Made by a program: the position numbers and the translations under genes. The notes below the pieces were generated by a model. That model did not search any database and was not told the DNA's origin. It saw nothing but the letters and a program-made list of their open reading frames with translations. 64,000 bases of DNA from contig NZ_LLYA01000181.1 of NCBI RefSeq assembly GCF_001440415.1, positions 62,001 to 126,000 on the forward strand, written 5' to 3'. This DNA is from Bradyrhizobium retamae (lineage in GTDB: Bacteria > Pseudomonadota > Alphaproteobacteria > Rhizobiales > Xanthobacteraceae). Positions 34,156 through 42,552 of this stretch are shown here, in pieces (the stretch's first letter is position 1; each line of letters begins with the position of its first letter).

Positions 34156-35877
34156 ATGACAACGCAGGACAGCAGCACTTATTGGAAGCGATCGCGTGTC
34201 GAACTGCGCGCCGCCGGATTTGATCCGGATCGTGCTGCGGAGACTAGTGCGGTGGTAACCATCGCCAGCGCCTGGACCAACGCCCATCGCTGCAACAACC
34301 GCGTGCGCGCCATTACCGATCTCCTGGTGGAAATGCTTGCCGAGCGCGGCGGGCAGGGGCTGGTCGTCGGCGCGCCGGCGGTGTCGGATGCGTTGACGCA
34401 GGGCACGCCGACGGCGGGCTACAGCCTCGCCTCACGCGATGTCGTCGCCGACTGTTTTGAGATCGGTCATTACGCGCATCACGGCGATGCAATGATCGTG
34501 ATCTCCGGCTGCGACAAGACCGGCGCTGCCGCGCTGATGCCGCTGGCGCGGACGAATGCTTTTGGCCTCGTGCTCTATCCCGGCACCAGCACGCCGGGCC
34601 GCGTTTCGTTCGGCGTATGGGCGAGCAAGGGTAACAATCTGACGATCATGGATTACGCCGAGGCGCGCGCCGCCAATGAGTCCGGCCGGCTCTCCGGCGA
34701 GGAACTGCTGGAAGTCGAGCGCAACGTCATGCCGGGCAGCGGTACCTGTGGCGCGATGTTTACGGCCAACACCATGAGCACGATCGCAGAATCGATCGGC
34801 ATGATGCTGCCGCGCGGCGCCTCGCATCCCGCTGACTATAATGCCGGCAGCGATATTCACGCCGATGTCCGCGCGCAGGCCCGCGCCTCGGTCGACGCGC
34901 TGTACCGGCTGATGCAGGCGGGCATCCGGCCACGCGACATCATGACCGCGCGCGCCTTCGAAAATGCGATCACGACCGTCTATGCGATGGGCGGCTCGAC
35001 CAACATGTACCTGCATCTGCTCGCGGTCGCGCGCGAGGCCCAGGTGCCGATCACGATCGAGCGCATCCAGGAAGTCGGCGAGCGCGTCCCGCTGCTCGCC
35101 AATTTGCAGCCGCACGGTCCGTTCGCGATGGGCAGCCTGCACGCGATCGGCGGCGTTCCAGTCGTCATGAAGGAGCTGCATCGCGCGGGCCTTTTGCATG
35201 GCGACGTCATGACGGTGACCGGCAAGACGCTTGCAGAAAATCTCGCCGATGTTCCGACGCTGGAGCAGATGCCGCCGCAGGAGATCGTTGCCCCGGTGTC
35301 GAAACCGATCGCGCCGGCGAACAATCACATCAGCGTCTTGAAGGGCAATCTCGCACCGGAGAGCTGCCTGCTCAAATTATCGGGCAAGATCCTCGAGAAG
35401 GAGCAATTTCGCGGCGCCGCGCGCGTATTCGAGTCCGAGGCCGATACGATGGCCGCGATCCGCGCCGGCGAGATCGTGCCGGGCAACGTCATTGTCGTGC
35501 GCAATGTCGGCCCGGTGGGCGGGCCCGGTATGCCGGAAATGGTAATGCTGACCATTCAGTTGCAGGGACAGGGTCTCGGTGAGGATGTCGCGCTGATCAC
35601 CGACGGCCGCTTTTCCGGCGTCTCGCACGGCATCCTGATCGGCCACGTCTCGCCGGAAGCCGCGCGGGGCGGCCCGATCGCTGCGGTGCGCGACGGTGAC
35701 ACCATTGTCATCGACCCAGGCGCCCGCACCGTGAATCTCGAAGTGTCAGCGGACGAGATCGCCCGCCGCATGGCCGACTGGCGCGCGCCGGCCTCGTTGG
35801 CCGCGGTGCGACCGGGATCGGTGCACGACAAATACATCCGGCTGGTGTCGTCGGCGCATTACGGGTGTGTGTTGTAA
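34156..35877 (+). CDS. IlvD/Edd-family dehydratase
   Basis: 573 residues from the ATG at 34156. Cluster-ligand region cysteines are visible in [10 protein letters not shown] (about 40), [16 protein letters not shown] and [14 protein letters not shown], and the C-terminal [20 protein letters not shown] is typical. IlvD enzymes dehydrate dihydroxy acids in branched-chain amino acid synthesis; sugar-acid dehydratases belong to the same family. The early CNNR in place of the longer canonical MTPCN region and the Lin0512 neighbour suggest a paralogue acting on a sugar acid or other dihydroxy acid rather than the biosynthetic IlvD. Confidence 0.85.
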   Translation: MTTQDSSTYWKRSRVELRAAGFDPDRAAETSAVVTIASAWTNAHRCNNRVRAITDLLVEMLAERGGQGLVVGAPAVSDALTQGTPTAGYSLASRDVVADCFEIGHYAHHGDAMIVISGCDKTGAAALMPLARTNAFGLVLYPGTSTPGRVSFGVWASKGNNLTIMDYAEARAANESGRLSGEELLEVERNVMPGSGTCGAMFTANTMSTIAESIGMMLPRGASHPADYNAGSDIHADVRAQARASVDALYRLMQAGIRPRDIMTARAFENAITTVYAMGGSTNMYLHLLAVAREAQVPITIERIQEVGERVPLLANLQPHGPFAMGSLHAIGGVPVVMKELHRAGLLHGDVMTVTGKTLAENLADVPTLEQMPPQEIVAPVSKPIAPANNHISVLKGNLAPESCLLKLSGKILEKEQFRGAARVFESEADTMAAIRAGEIVPGNVIVVRNVGPVGGPGMPEMVMLTIQLQGQGLGEDVALITDGRFSGVSHGILIGHVSPEAARGGPIAAVRDGDTIVIDPGARTVNLEVSADEIARRMADWRAPASLAAVRPGSVHDKYIRLVSSAHYGCVL

Positions 35878-35952
35878 GGCTGCGGGAACCTGCCGAAGAG
35901 TTGTGTTAAGGTCTTGCCACAATCTTATGTCCATGATTTGTTCTGCGTTGTC

Positions 35953-36495
35953 ATGGGCGGATTTGCAAGTTCTAGTAGTGGCCGATTATTCCTCGCGGCT
36001 CTCCCCGACGCGGGCACAGCAGAGCGAATTCACCGGCTGGCGGGCGTGCTCAAGCGCGCCCATTGCTTCAACGGCAAGCTCACCGCGCCGGACCGGCTGC
36101 ACGTTTCGCTGTTTTCGCTGGGTGGGCTGCCGGACCGCCAGCTTTGCGCCGCCTGCGAGGCGGCCACGGAATTGCGGACCGAACCGTTCGAGGTCTCGTT
36201 CGATCGAACAGCAAGCTTTCGCGGGCGGAGGGGCAATCGTCCGTTTGTCCTGATTGGCGAGAAGGGATTGCGCCGGCTGCAGTCGTTTCGGCAAATGCTT
36301 GGTGTCGCGATGGCGCGCAGAGGATTAAGGCGGCTCGCCAACACAAATTTCACGCCGCATGTAACGTTGCTGTATGACGCGCGTAGCGTGGATGAGTATC
36401 CGATCGAACCGGTGGCCTGGACCGTGACGGAGTTCGTGCTCGTGCACAGCCAGAGGGGCCATCAGCATCTCGCGCGATGGTGCCTGTGCCGATGA
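35953..36495 (+). CDS. 2'-5' RNA ligase / 2H phosphoesterase family protein
   Basis: 180 residues from the ATG at 35953. The two H-x-T/S motifs of the 2H phosphoesterase fold are HVSLFSLGG (about residue 50) and HVTLLYD (about 136), separated by the expected distance. Members open 2',3'-cyclic phosphates or ligate RNA in vitro. The short hydrophobic N-terminus (RLFLAALPD) is the first strand, not a signal. A TTG start 13 codons upstream is less likely. Confidence 0.87.
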   Translation: MGGFASSSSGRLFLAALPDAGTAERIHRLAGVLKRAHCFNGKLTAPDRLHVSLFSLGGLPDRQLCAACEAATELRTEPFEVSFDRTASFRGRRGNRPFVLIGEKGLRRLQSFRQMLGVAMARRGLRRLANTNFTPHVTLLYDARSVDEYPIEPVAWTVTEFVLVHSQRGHQHLARWCLCR

Positions 36496-36537
36496 TGGCC
36501 ACCGGCAGCGAAAAAGCAGCGGAAGCTCCCAGCGGCG

Positions 36538-37173
36538 TTATTTCGCCGCCGCAAGCCTCTGCGTCATTTCCTCGATCGAGTTGAACAGGATCGTTGGTCC
36601 CGCTGCTTGCAGTGCGGCGGGGGTGGCATAGCCCCACGCCACCGCGCCCGAATCCATGCCGGCCGCCTTGGCGGCTTCGATGTCGCGGATCTCGTCGCCG
36701 ATGCAGATCGTTTCCGCGGGCCTTGCGTCCAGCCGTCCCGCGACCCGTCGAAACTTCCAGTGCTTTCCAAACACTGCGGCGCCACAGTCAAAGCGGCGGA
36801 TCAGTGCGGTGGCGGGACCGAGCACCAGCCGGACGGACGCTTCGCTGTCGGAGCTGACGATCGCGGTCTTGACACCAATGCGCTGAAGGTCGGCGAGCAT
36901 CTCCGGGATGCCGGCAAACAGTGATGTCTCGTTCGCTGCCGTAAGCTTGCGCTTTCGCATGTCGTTCACAATGGCCGGAAGCTGCCACGTTGACACGCCA
37001 AGCCGGGCCATGATTTCCCGCGCGGACAGCCCGCGCATTCCTTCCAGTTCCTCCGGGGTGACCGGCTTGAGATTGAAACGCGCGGTCACGTCCTGAAAGG
37101 AGGCGCGAAACCAGTCGATCGTATCGGCAAGCGTGCCGTCAAAGTCGAAGATGGCGAGGCGATAGCGTGTCAT
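36538..37173 (-). CDS. HAD-family hydrolase, phosphoglycolate-phosphatase-like
   Basis: 211 residues. The HAD motifs are in place: DFDGTLADT at 9-17 (nucleophile Asp), AIVSSDSEASV (motif II Ser), a Lys in GKHWKFRR, and ICIGDEIRDIEAAKAAG (motif IV acidic pair). A helical cap at 18-85 resembles that of phosphoglycolate phosphatase. Substrate not certain. Convergent with the RNA-ligase-like gene; the SDR gene upstream ends 22 bases before its start on the same strand. Confidence 0.88.
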   Translation of the reverse strand: MTRYRLAIFDFDGTLADTIDWFRASFQDVTARFNLKPVTPEELEGMRGLSAREIMARLGVSTWQLPAIVNDMRKRKLTAANETSLFAGIPEMLADLQRIGVKTAIVSSDSEASVRLVLGPATALIRRFDCGAAVFGKHWKFRRVAGRLDARPAETICIGDEIRDIEAAKAAGMDSGAVAWGYATPAALQAAGPTILFNSIEEMTQRLAAAK

Positions 37174-37194
37174 AAGAATCCGGCTTTCAGCGCG

Positions 37195-38067
37195 TCACTT
37201 GTCGTCGCCGCCGAAATACGCCGGCTTGCCGGTGGTCCAGGTTTCGCCCCAGAGCTGACCGCCGCCGTCCACGGTCAGCGTTTCGCCGGTGACGAATTTG
37301 GCCGAAGGACCAGCGAGAAAGACAGTGGCTTCAGCGACGTCCCAAGGCGAGCCGACGCGCATCATCGGGTTCGAGCGCGGGTAGGCGGCGCGAGCCTCCG
37401 GCGAATACACGTTCCAGCCTTCGGTTTCAATCGCGCCAGGTGCCACGCAATTGACCCGGATGTTCAGCGGTGCCCATTCGACTGCGACGGCGCGCGAGAG
37501 CCCGATGACGCCGCTGCGCGCGGCAATCGTGTGCGCGATGCCGTACAGGCCATGCGTCGTCACGACCACGATGTTCACGATGCTGCCGGGATGCTCGTGG
37601 TCGCGCCAGCGTTGCGCGGCGGCCTGCATCATGTACCAGGTGCCGGTCAGATTGGTGTTGATGACGGCGTTCCAGCCCTTCACCGAAAAATCGATCGCAG
37701 CTTGGGGAAATTGCCCGCCGGCGCTGTTGATGAGGCAGTCGAGGCGGCCTTGCGCGGCCCAGATCGTATCGAACAGGGCGTTGACCTGGTCGGGCTCCCT
37801 GATGTCGGCGACATGCGCGGATGCCTTGAGACCTCGGCCCGTCAATTGGGCGACGAGCGCGTCGAGCTTGCTGCCGTCGCGCCCGACCACGGCGACATGC
37901 GTGCCCAGCCGCGCGAACAGCCAGGCGATCGCCCGCCCGATGCCGCCGGCGCCGCCCGTTACGACGACGACCTGATCCTTCAGTGCATCGGCCGCGAACA
38001 GGGTCGGGCGAGCCGCAAGCTCCTCATCAGTGAGGCCGAGCTTCGCCGGAGACGGTTGATCGGTCAT
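37195..38067 (-). CDS. SDR-family protein lacking the catalytic tyrosine motif
   Basis: 290 residues. VVVVTGGAGGIGRAIAWLFA is the cofactor loop, NSAGG is the conserved Asn region, and VNCVAPGAIETEGW follows. The usual Y-x-x-x-K is replaced: the segment reads THGLYGIAHTIAARSGVIGL, where the Tyr/Lys positions hold His and Arg. Such changes occur in 2,4-dienoyl-CoA and enoyl-CoA reductases of the SDR superfamily, so an acyl-CoA substrate is plausible. It ends 21 bases before the HAD gene, likely one operon. Confidence 0.8.
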   Translation of the reverse strand: MTDQPSPAKLGLTDEELAARPTLFAADALKDQVVVVTGGAGGIGRAIAWLFARLGTHVAVVGRDGSKLDALVAQLTGRGLKASAHVADIREPDQVNALFDTIWAAQGRLDCLINSAGGQFPQAAIDFSVKGWNAVINTNLTGTWYMMQAAAQRWRDHEHPGSIVNIVVVTTHGLYGIAHTIAARSGVIGLSRAVAVEWAPLNIRVNCVAPGAIETEGWNVYSPEARAAYPRSNPMMRVGSPWDVAEATVFLAGPSAKFVTGETLTVDGGGQLWGETWTTGKPAYFGGDDK

Positions 38068-38145
38068 GAACGGCGCGAACCCTTGTTATGTGCGGCATTG
38101 GCCGTACATTAGCCACGCAACAACAACCATGCAAAACGAGTTTTG

Positions 38146-38850
38146 ATGTCCGATCTTTCCGCTTTCCCGATCACCAAACGCTGGCCCGCCAAACATCCCG
38201 ACCGCCTTCAGCTCTATTCGCTGCCGACGCCAAACGGCGTGAAGGTTTCGATCATGCTCGAAGAGATTGGCTTGCCCTACGAGGTGCATCTGGTCGACTT
38301 CGACAAGGATGACCAGAAGACGCCGGAATTCATGTCGCTGAATCCGAACGGCAAGATACCGGCCATACTTGATCCGGATGGTCCCGGCGGCAGACCGCTG
38401 CCGCTGTTCGAATCCGGTGCGATCCTGCAATATCTCGCCGAGAAGGCCGGCAAGCTTCTGCCGGCCGATCCGGCGCGACGATACCAGACCATCCAGTGGC
38501 TGCATTTCCAGATGGGTGGGATCGGACCGATGTTCGGGCAGGTCGGCTTCTTCCACAAATTCGCCGGCAAGGACTTTGCCGACCAGCGGCCGCTCGAGCG
38601 TTATGTCGCCGAGTCGAAGCGCCTGCTCGAAGTGGCGGAAACGCGGCTCGCCGGACGGCAATGGATCATGGACGACGAATATACCATCGCCGACATTTCC
38701 ATGCTCGGCTGGGTGCGCAACTTGATCGGCTTCTACGGTGCGCGCGATCTCGTCGCGTTCGATACGCTGAAGCAGGTGCCGGCATGGTTGGAACGCGGGC
38801 TCGCCCGGCCGGCGGTGCAGCGCGGGCTCGACATACCCAAGCGGCCTTAA
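38146..38850 (+). CDS. Glutathione S-transferase, YfcG/YghU type
   Basis: 234 residues from the ATG at 38146. The thioredoxin-like N-domain has LQLYSLPTPNGVKVSIMLEE, where a Thr/Asn pair replaces the usual Ser or Tyr as in Nu-class enzymes, and LFESGAILQYLAE is the glutathione gamma-Glu site. The C-terminal helical domain has QMGGIGPMFGQVGFF and YTIADISMLGWV. Nu-class GSTs reduce disulfides of glutathione. Its stop overlaps the convergent DsbB-like gene by 4 bases. Confidence 0.9.
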   Translation: MSDLSAFPITKRWPAKHPDRLQLYSLPTPNGVKVSIMLEEIGLPYEVHLVDFDKDDQKTPEFMSLNPNGKIPAILDPDGPGGRPLPLFESGAILQYLAEKAGKLLPADPARRYQTIQWLHFQMGGIGPMFGQVGFFHKFAGKDFADQRPLERYVAESKRLLEVAETRLAGRQWIMDDEYTIADISMLGWVRNLIGFYGARDLVAFDTLKQVPAWLERGLARPAVQRGLDIPKRP

Positions 38851-39404
38851 GCGGCGTGCTTGAGCAGTTCGTACACCACCGGGTTATCGGCGCAGGCGCC
38901 GAAGCCGCATTCGAGCAGCGTGGTCACTACATTGGCCGCCGTGAGTGCGATCACGAGCCATACCGCGGTTTGCGCGAAGGCGCCGCCGGTGGCCGGCAGC
39001 ACGGCGCGGTCTTCCTCGAACTGGCGGTCGAACAGCAGGATCGCCGCAAGCAGGACGATGGCCGTAATGAAGCCGATCAGCGCCCAGGTATAATAGTGAT
39101 AGCCGAGCAACGCGGAACCATAGCCGGCGTCGCCGGGCAGGATATGCAGCAGTACCTGGCGGGTCGACGCGACGGCGCCTGCCACTGCCGCCAGCAGCGA
39201 CATCGCATAATGGCTGGGACGGGGACCGAAGCGGATATTGAGGATCGGGCCGACGGCGAGAGCCGCGAACAGAATGCGCTGCAGCAGGCAGAGCGGGCAG
39301 GGCAGCTCATGAAGAATGAACTGCGCCGCATAGGCCGCCGCCAGCACCAGCGCCACCGCGTAGAGGCTGAGTGCATTTAATGTAATGGCACGCGCCTGGG
39401 TCAT
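38847..39404 (-). CDS. DsbB-like disulfide bond formation protein
   Basis: 185 residues, four to five hydrophobic helices. CPLC at 36-39 after helix 1 is the quinone-linked redox pair of DsbB. The second cysteine pair is unusual: instead of lying in the long loop between helices 3 and 4 it is found near the C-terminus as LLECGFGACADNP. It is preceded on the same strand by a DUF5993 gene 7 bases upstream, a pairing I recall from other proteobacteria. It probably oxidises a DsbA-like partner not present in this window. Confidence 0.85.
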   Translation of the reverse strand: MTQARAITLNALSLYAVALVLAAAYAAQFILHELPCPLCLLQRILFAALAVGPILNIRFGPRPSHYAMSLLAAVAGAVASTRQVLLHILPGDAGYGSALLGYHYYTWALIGFITAIVLLAAILLFDRQFEEDRAVLPATGGAFAQTAVWLVIALTAANVVTTLLECGFGACADNPVVYELLKHAA

Positions 39405-39411
39405 GCGTCCC

Positions 39412-39570
39412 TCAGAACGACAGTTTCAGCGTATCGGTCGCGTGATGCAGATAGGTGCCGATGCACGCGATCAGCAGGGCCCCGAACAGGCCGAGCGCCA
39501 GCGGACGCCGACCGCGCCAGGCGATCAGCATCACGATGACTATGGCCAGAAACAATACGGTGAATTCCAT
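39412..39570 (-). CDS. DUF5993 small membrane protein
   Basis: 52 residues from the ATG at 39570. One or two hydrophobic helices (FTVLFLAIVIVMLIAW and GLFGALLIACIGTYLHHATD) around a WRGRRPLALG loop, ending LHHATDTLKLSF. This is the DUF5993 pattern. It ends 7 bases before the DsbB-like gene and is almost certainly co-transcribed; it may be a subunit or stabiliser of that protein. A longer start at 39600 is possible. Confidence 0.8.
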   Translation of the reverse strand: MEFTVLFLAIVIVMLIAWRGRRPLALGLFGALLIACIGTYLHHATDTLKLSF

Positions 39571-39679
39571 CGGATGGTCCGGGCACGAATGATGTATCAA
39601 TCTATGATAGATTCGCCGATCTGCTTAACTCTAATTCTGTCCGGCGGCACCAATAACGACATTTCGGAATGCAACGACA

Positions 39680-40051
39680 ATGCCCATCACCATCTACGGC
39701 ATCAAGAACTGCGATACGATGAAGAAGGCGCGCGCCTGGCTCGACGATCACGGCGTGGCCTACGACTTTCACGACTACAAGCTTGCCGGCATCGGCAAGG
39801 ACAAGCTCAAGCAATGGTCCGACGATGTCGGCTGGGAAACGCTGCTCAACCGCGCCGGCACGACGTTCAAGAAGCTGCCCGACGGCGACAAGGAAGGCCT
39901 CAACGAGCGCAAGGCGTTGGCGCTGATGCTGGCGCAGCCCTCGATGATCAAGCGGCCGGTGCTCGATCTCGGTGGCAAACTGCTGGTCGGGTTCAAGCCG
40001 GATATCTATGCGAGCGAGGTCGCGTCGAAGCCGCGCGGGCGAAAGGCCTAA
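39680..40051 (+). CDS. ArsC/Spx-family (YffB-like) protein
   Basis: 123 residues. TIYGIKNCDTMKKARAWLDD carries the single N-terminal cysteine (Cys10) of the YffB branch of the arsenate reductase/Spx superfamily; FHDYKLAGI and RPVLDLGGKLLVGF complete the fold. Members are thought to use glutathione, but the substrate is unsettled. It overlaps the convergent PAS gene by 4 bases. Confidence 0.9.
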   Translation: MPITIYGIKNCDTMKKARAWLDDHGVAYDFHDYKLAGIGKDKLKQWSDDVGWETLLNRAGTTFKKLPDGDKEGLNERKALALMLAQPSMIKRPVLDLGGKLLVGFKPDIYASEVASKPRGRKA

Positions 40052-40650
40052 TCGGACTCGATTTCATCGCCGGATGGAATGCGGCCGGGCGCGCGATGGA
40101 AGAGATCGCGGTCGATGATGGTGCGAAGCTTCGGCACCGGCAGTTGGTCGTTTCCGCGCATCAGATTCTTGATCTCGAAGCCGCCATCCTCGCTGATGGT
40201 TTTCAGCGAAGCGATGATATGGGTGACGCTGCCGTCATCCGAGAACGGCAACAACAGCCGCTCATAGGCGACGATTCGCCCGTAGATGTCGTCGATATTG
40301 GCGATGGTATAGGCCGGCAGGCGGCGCGCGATGCATTCGTGATAGACGGGCATCACGATCGGAGCGAGCCTTGCGCCAAGATACTCGTCGAGATAGCGGC
40401 CCTTGCCGGTATTCCCATAAGCCGTCGACATCCGCGTGCCGTCGCTCTGGATGATCAGGCGTGGCGGCTGGGTGCTGGCATCGACCGCGTAGAGGACCAG
40501 GTCGGGAAGTTCGTCCTCGATCCGCGCCGGCTGGTATTCCGCCGTGCGCGGTATCGATTGGTCGCGGGCGTATAGCCGCAGCCAAGTGTTCAGCAGGTCG
40601 CGCTGCTTGATAGATTTGATGACTGACGGTCCGGCGCTTTCAAATTTCAA
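40048..40650 (-). CDS. PAS-domain protein
   Basis: About 200 residues, single domain of the alphaproteobacterial PAS_5 type: LLNTWLRLYARDQSIPRTAE, LVLYAVDASTQPPRLIIQSD, YLDEYLGARLAPIVMPVYHE and ERLLLPFSDDGSVTHIIASL. There is no output domain; such proteins may be signalling adaptors or enzymes' sensory subunits. The TTG at 40650 with AGGA upstream is a guess; the frame is open to 40740 and other starts are possible. Confidence 0.75.
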   Translation of the reverse strand: MKFESAGPSVIKSIKQRDLLNTWLRLYARDQSIPRTAEYQPARIEDELPDLVLYAVDASTQPPRLIIQSDGTRMSTAYGNTGKGRYLDEYLGARLAPIVMPVYHECIARRLPAYTIANIDDIYGRIVAYERLLLPFSDDGSVTHIIASLKTISEDGGFEIKNLMRGNDQLPVPKLRTIIDRDLFHRAPGRIPSGDEIESD

Positions 40651-41023
40651 GGCGGCAGTTCCTACGCGATCTAAATCGCAAAATGATGCGCCCCGAGGGG
40701 GAAACATTGTGTGAAAGCGTGCCCGATTGCAGCAGAACACCGTTAACGATGGCTTGCCGGCGCGAGGTTACGGTTGAGCGTGGCTCGTGGCTTGGCCGAG
40801 CCGCGCCGGCGCACCATTCGACTTATGGCGCATCCGGAACCGCAAGCGCGCGGTCGGGCGTGGCAGCATTCCGCCTTGCCTAATCCATCGCGTTGACGGC
40901 ATATTCCGGCCGGAGGCGGCGGGCTCGGGACGGTTTCCAGGACGTCCAGGAGAGCCTGCCCGAACAGGGAAAAATTGGCCGCGCGCGGGCGAACTCGCGG
41001 AGACGGTTGAGGGGGAAATTTGT
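40651..41023. other. Gene-free stretch before the ABC operon
   Basis: 373 bases between the divergent PAS gene and the ABC importer. It is G+C-rich after 40780 and contains no convincing open frame, hairpin or repeat that I can see. The less G+C-rich part (40690-40780, including GTTAACGATGG) is the likeliest place for the promoters of both neighbours. Confidence 0.4.
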
Positions 41024-41779
41024 TTGGCTGATGAGTTCATTCTCGAAACCCACGGATTGACCAAGGAATTCGCGGGTTTCTTCGCCGTTCGCGATGTCGC
41101 CCTCAAGGTACGGCGCGGCAGCATTCATGCGTTGATCGGGCCGAATGGCGCCGGCAAGACGACGTGCTTCAACTTGTTGACCAAGTTTCTGAGGCCGTCT
41201 GCAGGGCAGATCCTGTACAAGGGGCAGGACATCACCGCGATGGCGCCGGCCGATGTGGCCCGCCTCGGGCTGGTGCGCTCGTTCCAGATTTCGGCGGTGT
41301 TTCCGCACCTGACGGCGCTGGAAAACGTTCGTGTCGCGCTACAGCGCCAGCATGGAAGCTCGTTCGATTTCTGGCGCTCCAAGCGCGTGCTTGACCGATT
41401 CAACGGCCGCGCCCTCGACTTGCTGAACGACGTGGGCTTGAGCGAGTTCGCCAATACACCAGCGGTCGAGATGCCCTATGGACGCAAGCGCGCGCTGGAG
41501 ATTGCGACGACGCTGGCGCTCGACCCCGAGATGATGCTGCTCGACGAGCCGATGGCGGGCATGGGTCATGAAGACATCGACAAGATCGCGGCGCTGATCA
41601 AGCGCATCTCGGCGAGGCACACCATCCTGATGGTCGAACATAATCTCTCCGTGGTCGCCAACCTGTCCGACATCATCACGGTGCTGACGCGCGGCCAGGT
41701 GCTGGCGCAAGGCAATTATGCCGAATTGTCCAAGGATGAGCGCGTCAAGGAAGCCTATCTGGGGGCCGGTCATGCCTGA
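41024..41779 (+). CDS. Branched-chain-type ABC transporter ATP-binding protein (LivG-like)
   Basis: 251 residues from the TTG at 41024, chosen because GAGGGGGA lies just upstream and the homologous part begins at ADEFILETHGL. Walker A is IGPNGAGKTT, the ABC signature region reads VEMPYGRKRALEIATTLAL, and Walker B is MMLLDEPMAGMG followed by the switch MVEHNLSVV. The signature has PYGRKR in place of LSGGQ, as is usual in LivG-type subunits. First gene of a five-gene operon; overlaps the LivF-like gene by 8 bases. Confidence 0.9.
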   Translation: MADEFILETHGLTKEFAGFFAVRDVALKVRRGSIHALIGPNGAGKTTCFNLLTKFLRPSAGQILYKGQDITAMAPADVARLGLVRSFQISAVFPHLTALENVRVALQRQHGSSFDFWRSKRVLDRFNGRALDLLNDVGLSEFANTPAVEMPYGRKRALEIATTLALDPEMMLLDEPMAGMGHEDIDKIAALIKRISARHTILMVEHNLSVVANLSDIITVLTRGQVLAQGNYAELSKDERVKEAYLGAGHA

Positions 41780-42515
41780 GTTGAAAATGGCCGAAGCCGC
41801 CGCCAAACCGGCGGGCGCGGAGATCCTTTCCGTTTCCGACCTGCAGGCCTGGTACGGCGAATCCCACATCCTTCACGGCATCAACTTCAATGTGAAGGCG
41901 GGCGAGGTGGTCACGCTGCTCGGCCGCAACGGCGCCGGCAAGACCACGACGCTGAAGTCGGTGATGGGAATTATCGGCAAGCGTACTGGTTCGATCCGTT
42001 TTAACGGTCAGGACATCACGCGTGCCTCGTCCGACAGGATCGCGCGCCTCGGCATCGCATTCTGTCCCGAGGAGCGGGGCATTTTCGCAAGCCTAGACGT
42101 GCGCGAAAACCTGCTGCTGCCGCCGATCGTGCGCAGTGGCGGGCTATCGCTCGACCAGATCTTCGACTTGTTTCCGAACCTGAAGGAGCGCCTCAACAGC
42201 CAGGGCACCAAGCTTTCGGGCGGCGAGCAGCAGATGCTCGCGATCGCCAGAATCCTGCGCACCGGCGCGCGGTTTCTGATGCTGGACGAGCCGACCGAAG
42301 GCCTGGCGCCCGTCATCATCCAGCAGATCGGTCACACCATCGCGCGGCTGAAGTCGGAAGGCTTTACCATCCTGCTCGTCGAGCAGAATTTCCGCTTCGC
42401 CTCCACGGTGGCCGACCGCTACTACATCGTCGAGCACGGCAAGGTCATCGACGGTTTTGCGAATTCGGAGTTGTCGGCCAATATGGACAAGCTCCACACC
42501 TATCTCGGCGTTTAA
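41772..42515 (+). CDS. Branched-chain-type ABC transporter ATP-binding protein (LivF-like)
   Basis: 247 residues. LQAWYGESHILHGINF opens the domain, Walker A is LGRNGAGKTTTL, signature TKLSGGEQQMLAIARIL, Walker B FLMLDEPTEGLAPVI and the switch LLVEQNFRF. This is the second nucleotide-binding subunit of the importer; with the LivG-like protein it forms the heterodimer that powers uptake. The ATG lies inside the end of the preceding gene. Confidence 0.92.
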   Translation: MPELKMAEAAAKPAGAEILSVSDLQAWYGESHILHGINFNVKAGEVVTLLGRNGAGKTTTLKSVMGIIGKRTGSIRFNGQDITRASSDRIARLGIAFCPEERGIFASLDVRENLLLPPIVRSGGLSLDQIFDLFPNLKERLNSQGTKLSGGEQQMLAIARILRTGARFLMLDEPTEGLAPVIIQQIGHTIARLKSEGFTILLVEQNFRFASTVADRYYIVEHGKVIDGFANSELSANMDKLHTYLGV

Positions 42516-42552
42516 TCGGTACTTTGCTGCACTCTGGATTAATGGAGATACT

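Noticed and set aside
34156-35877. Calling the dehydratase ilvD (branched-chain amino acid synthesis)
   Set aside because: The neighbourhood (Lin0512) and the altered N-terminal cysteine region fit a catabolic paralogue better, so no gene symbol was given.
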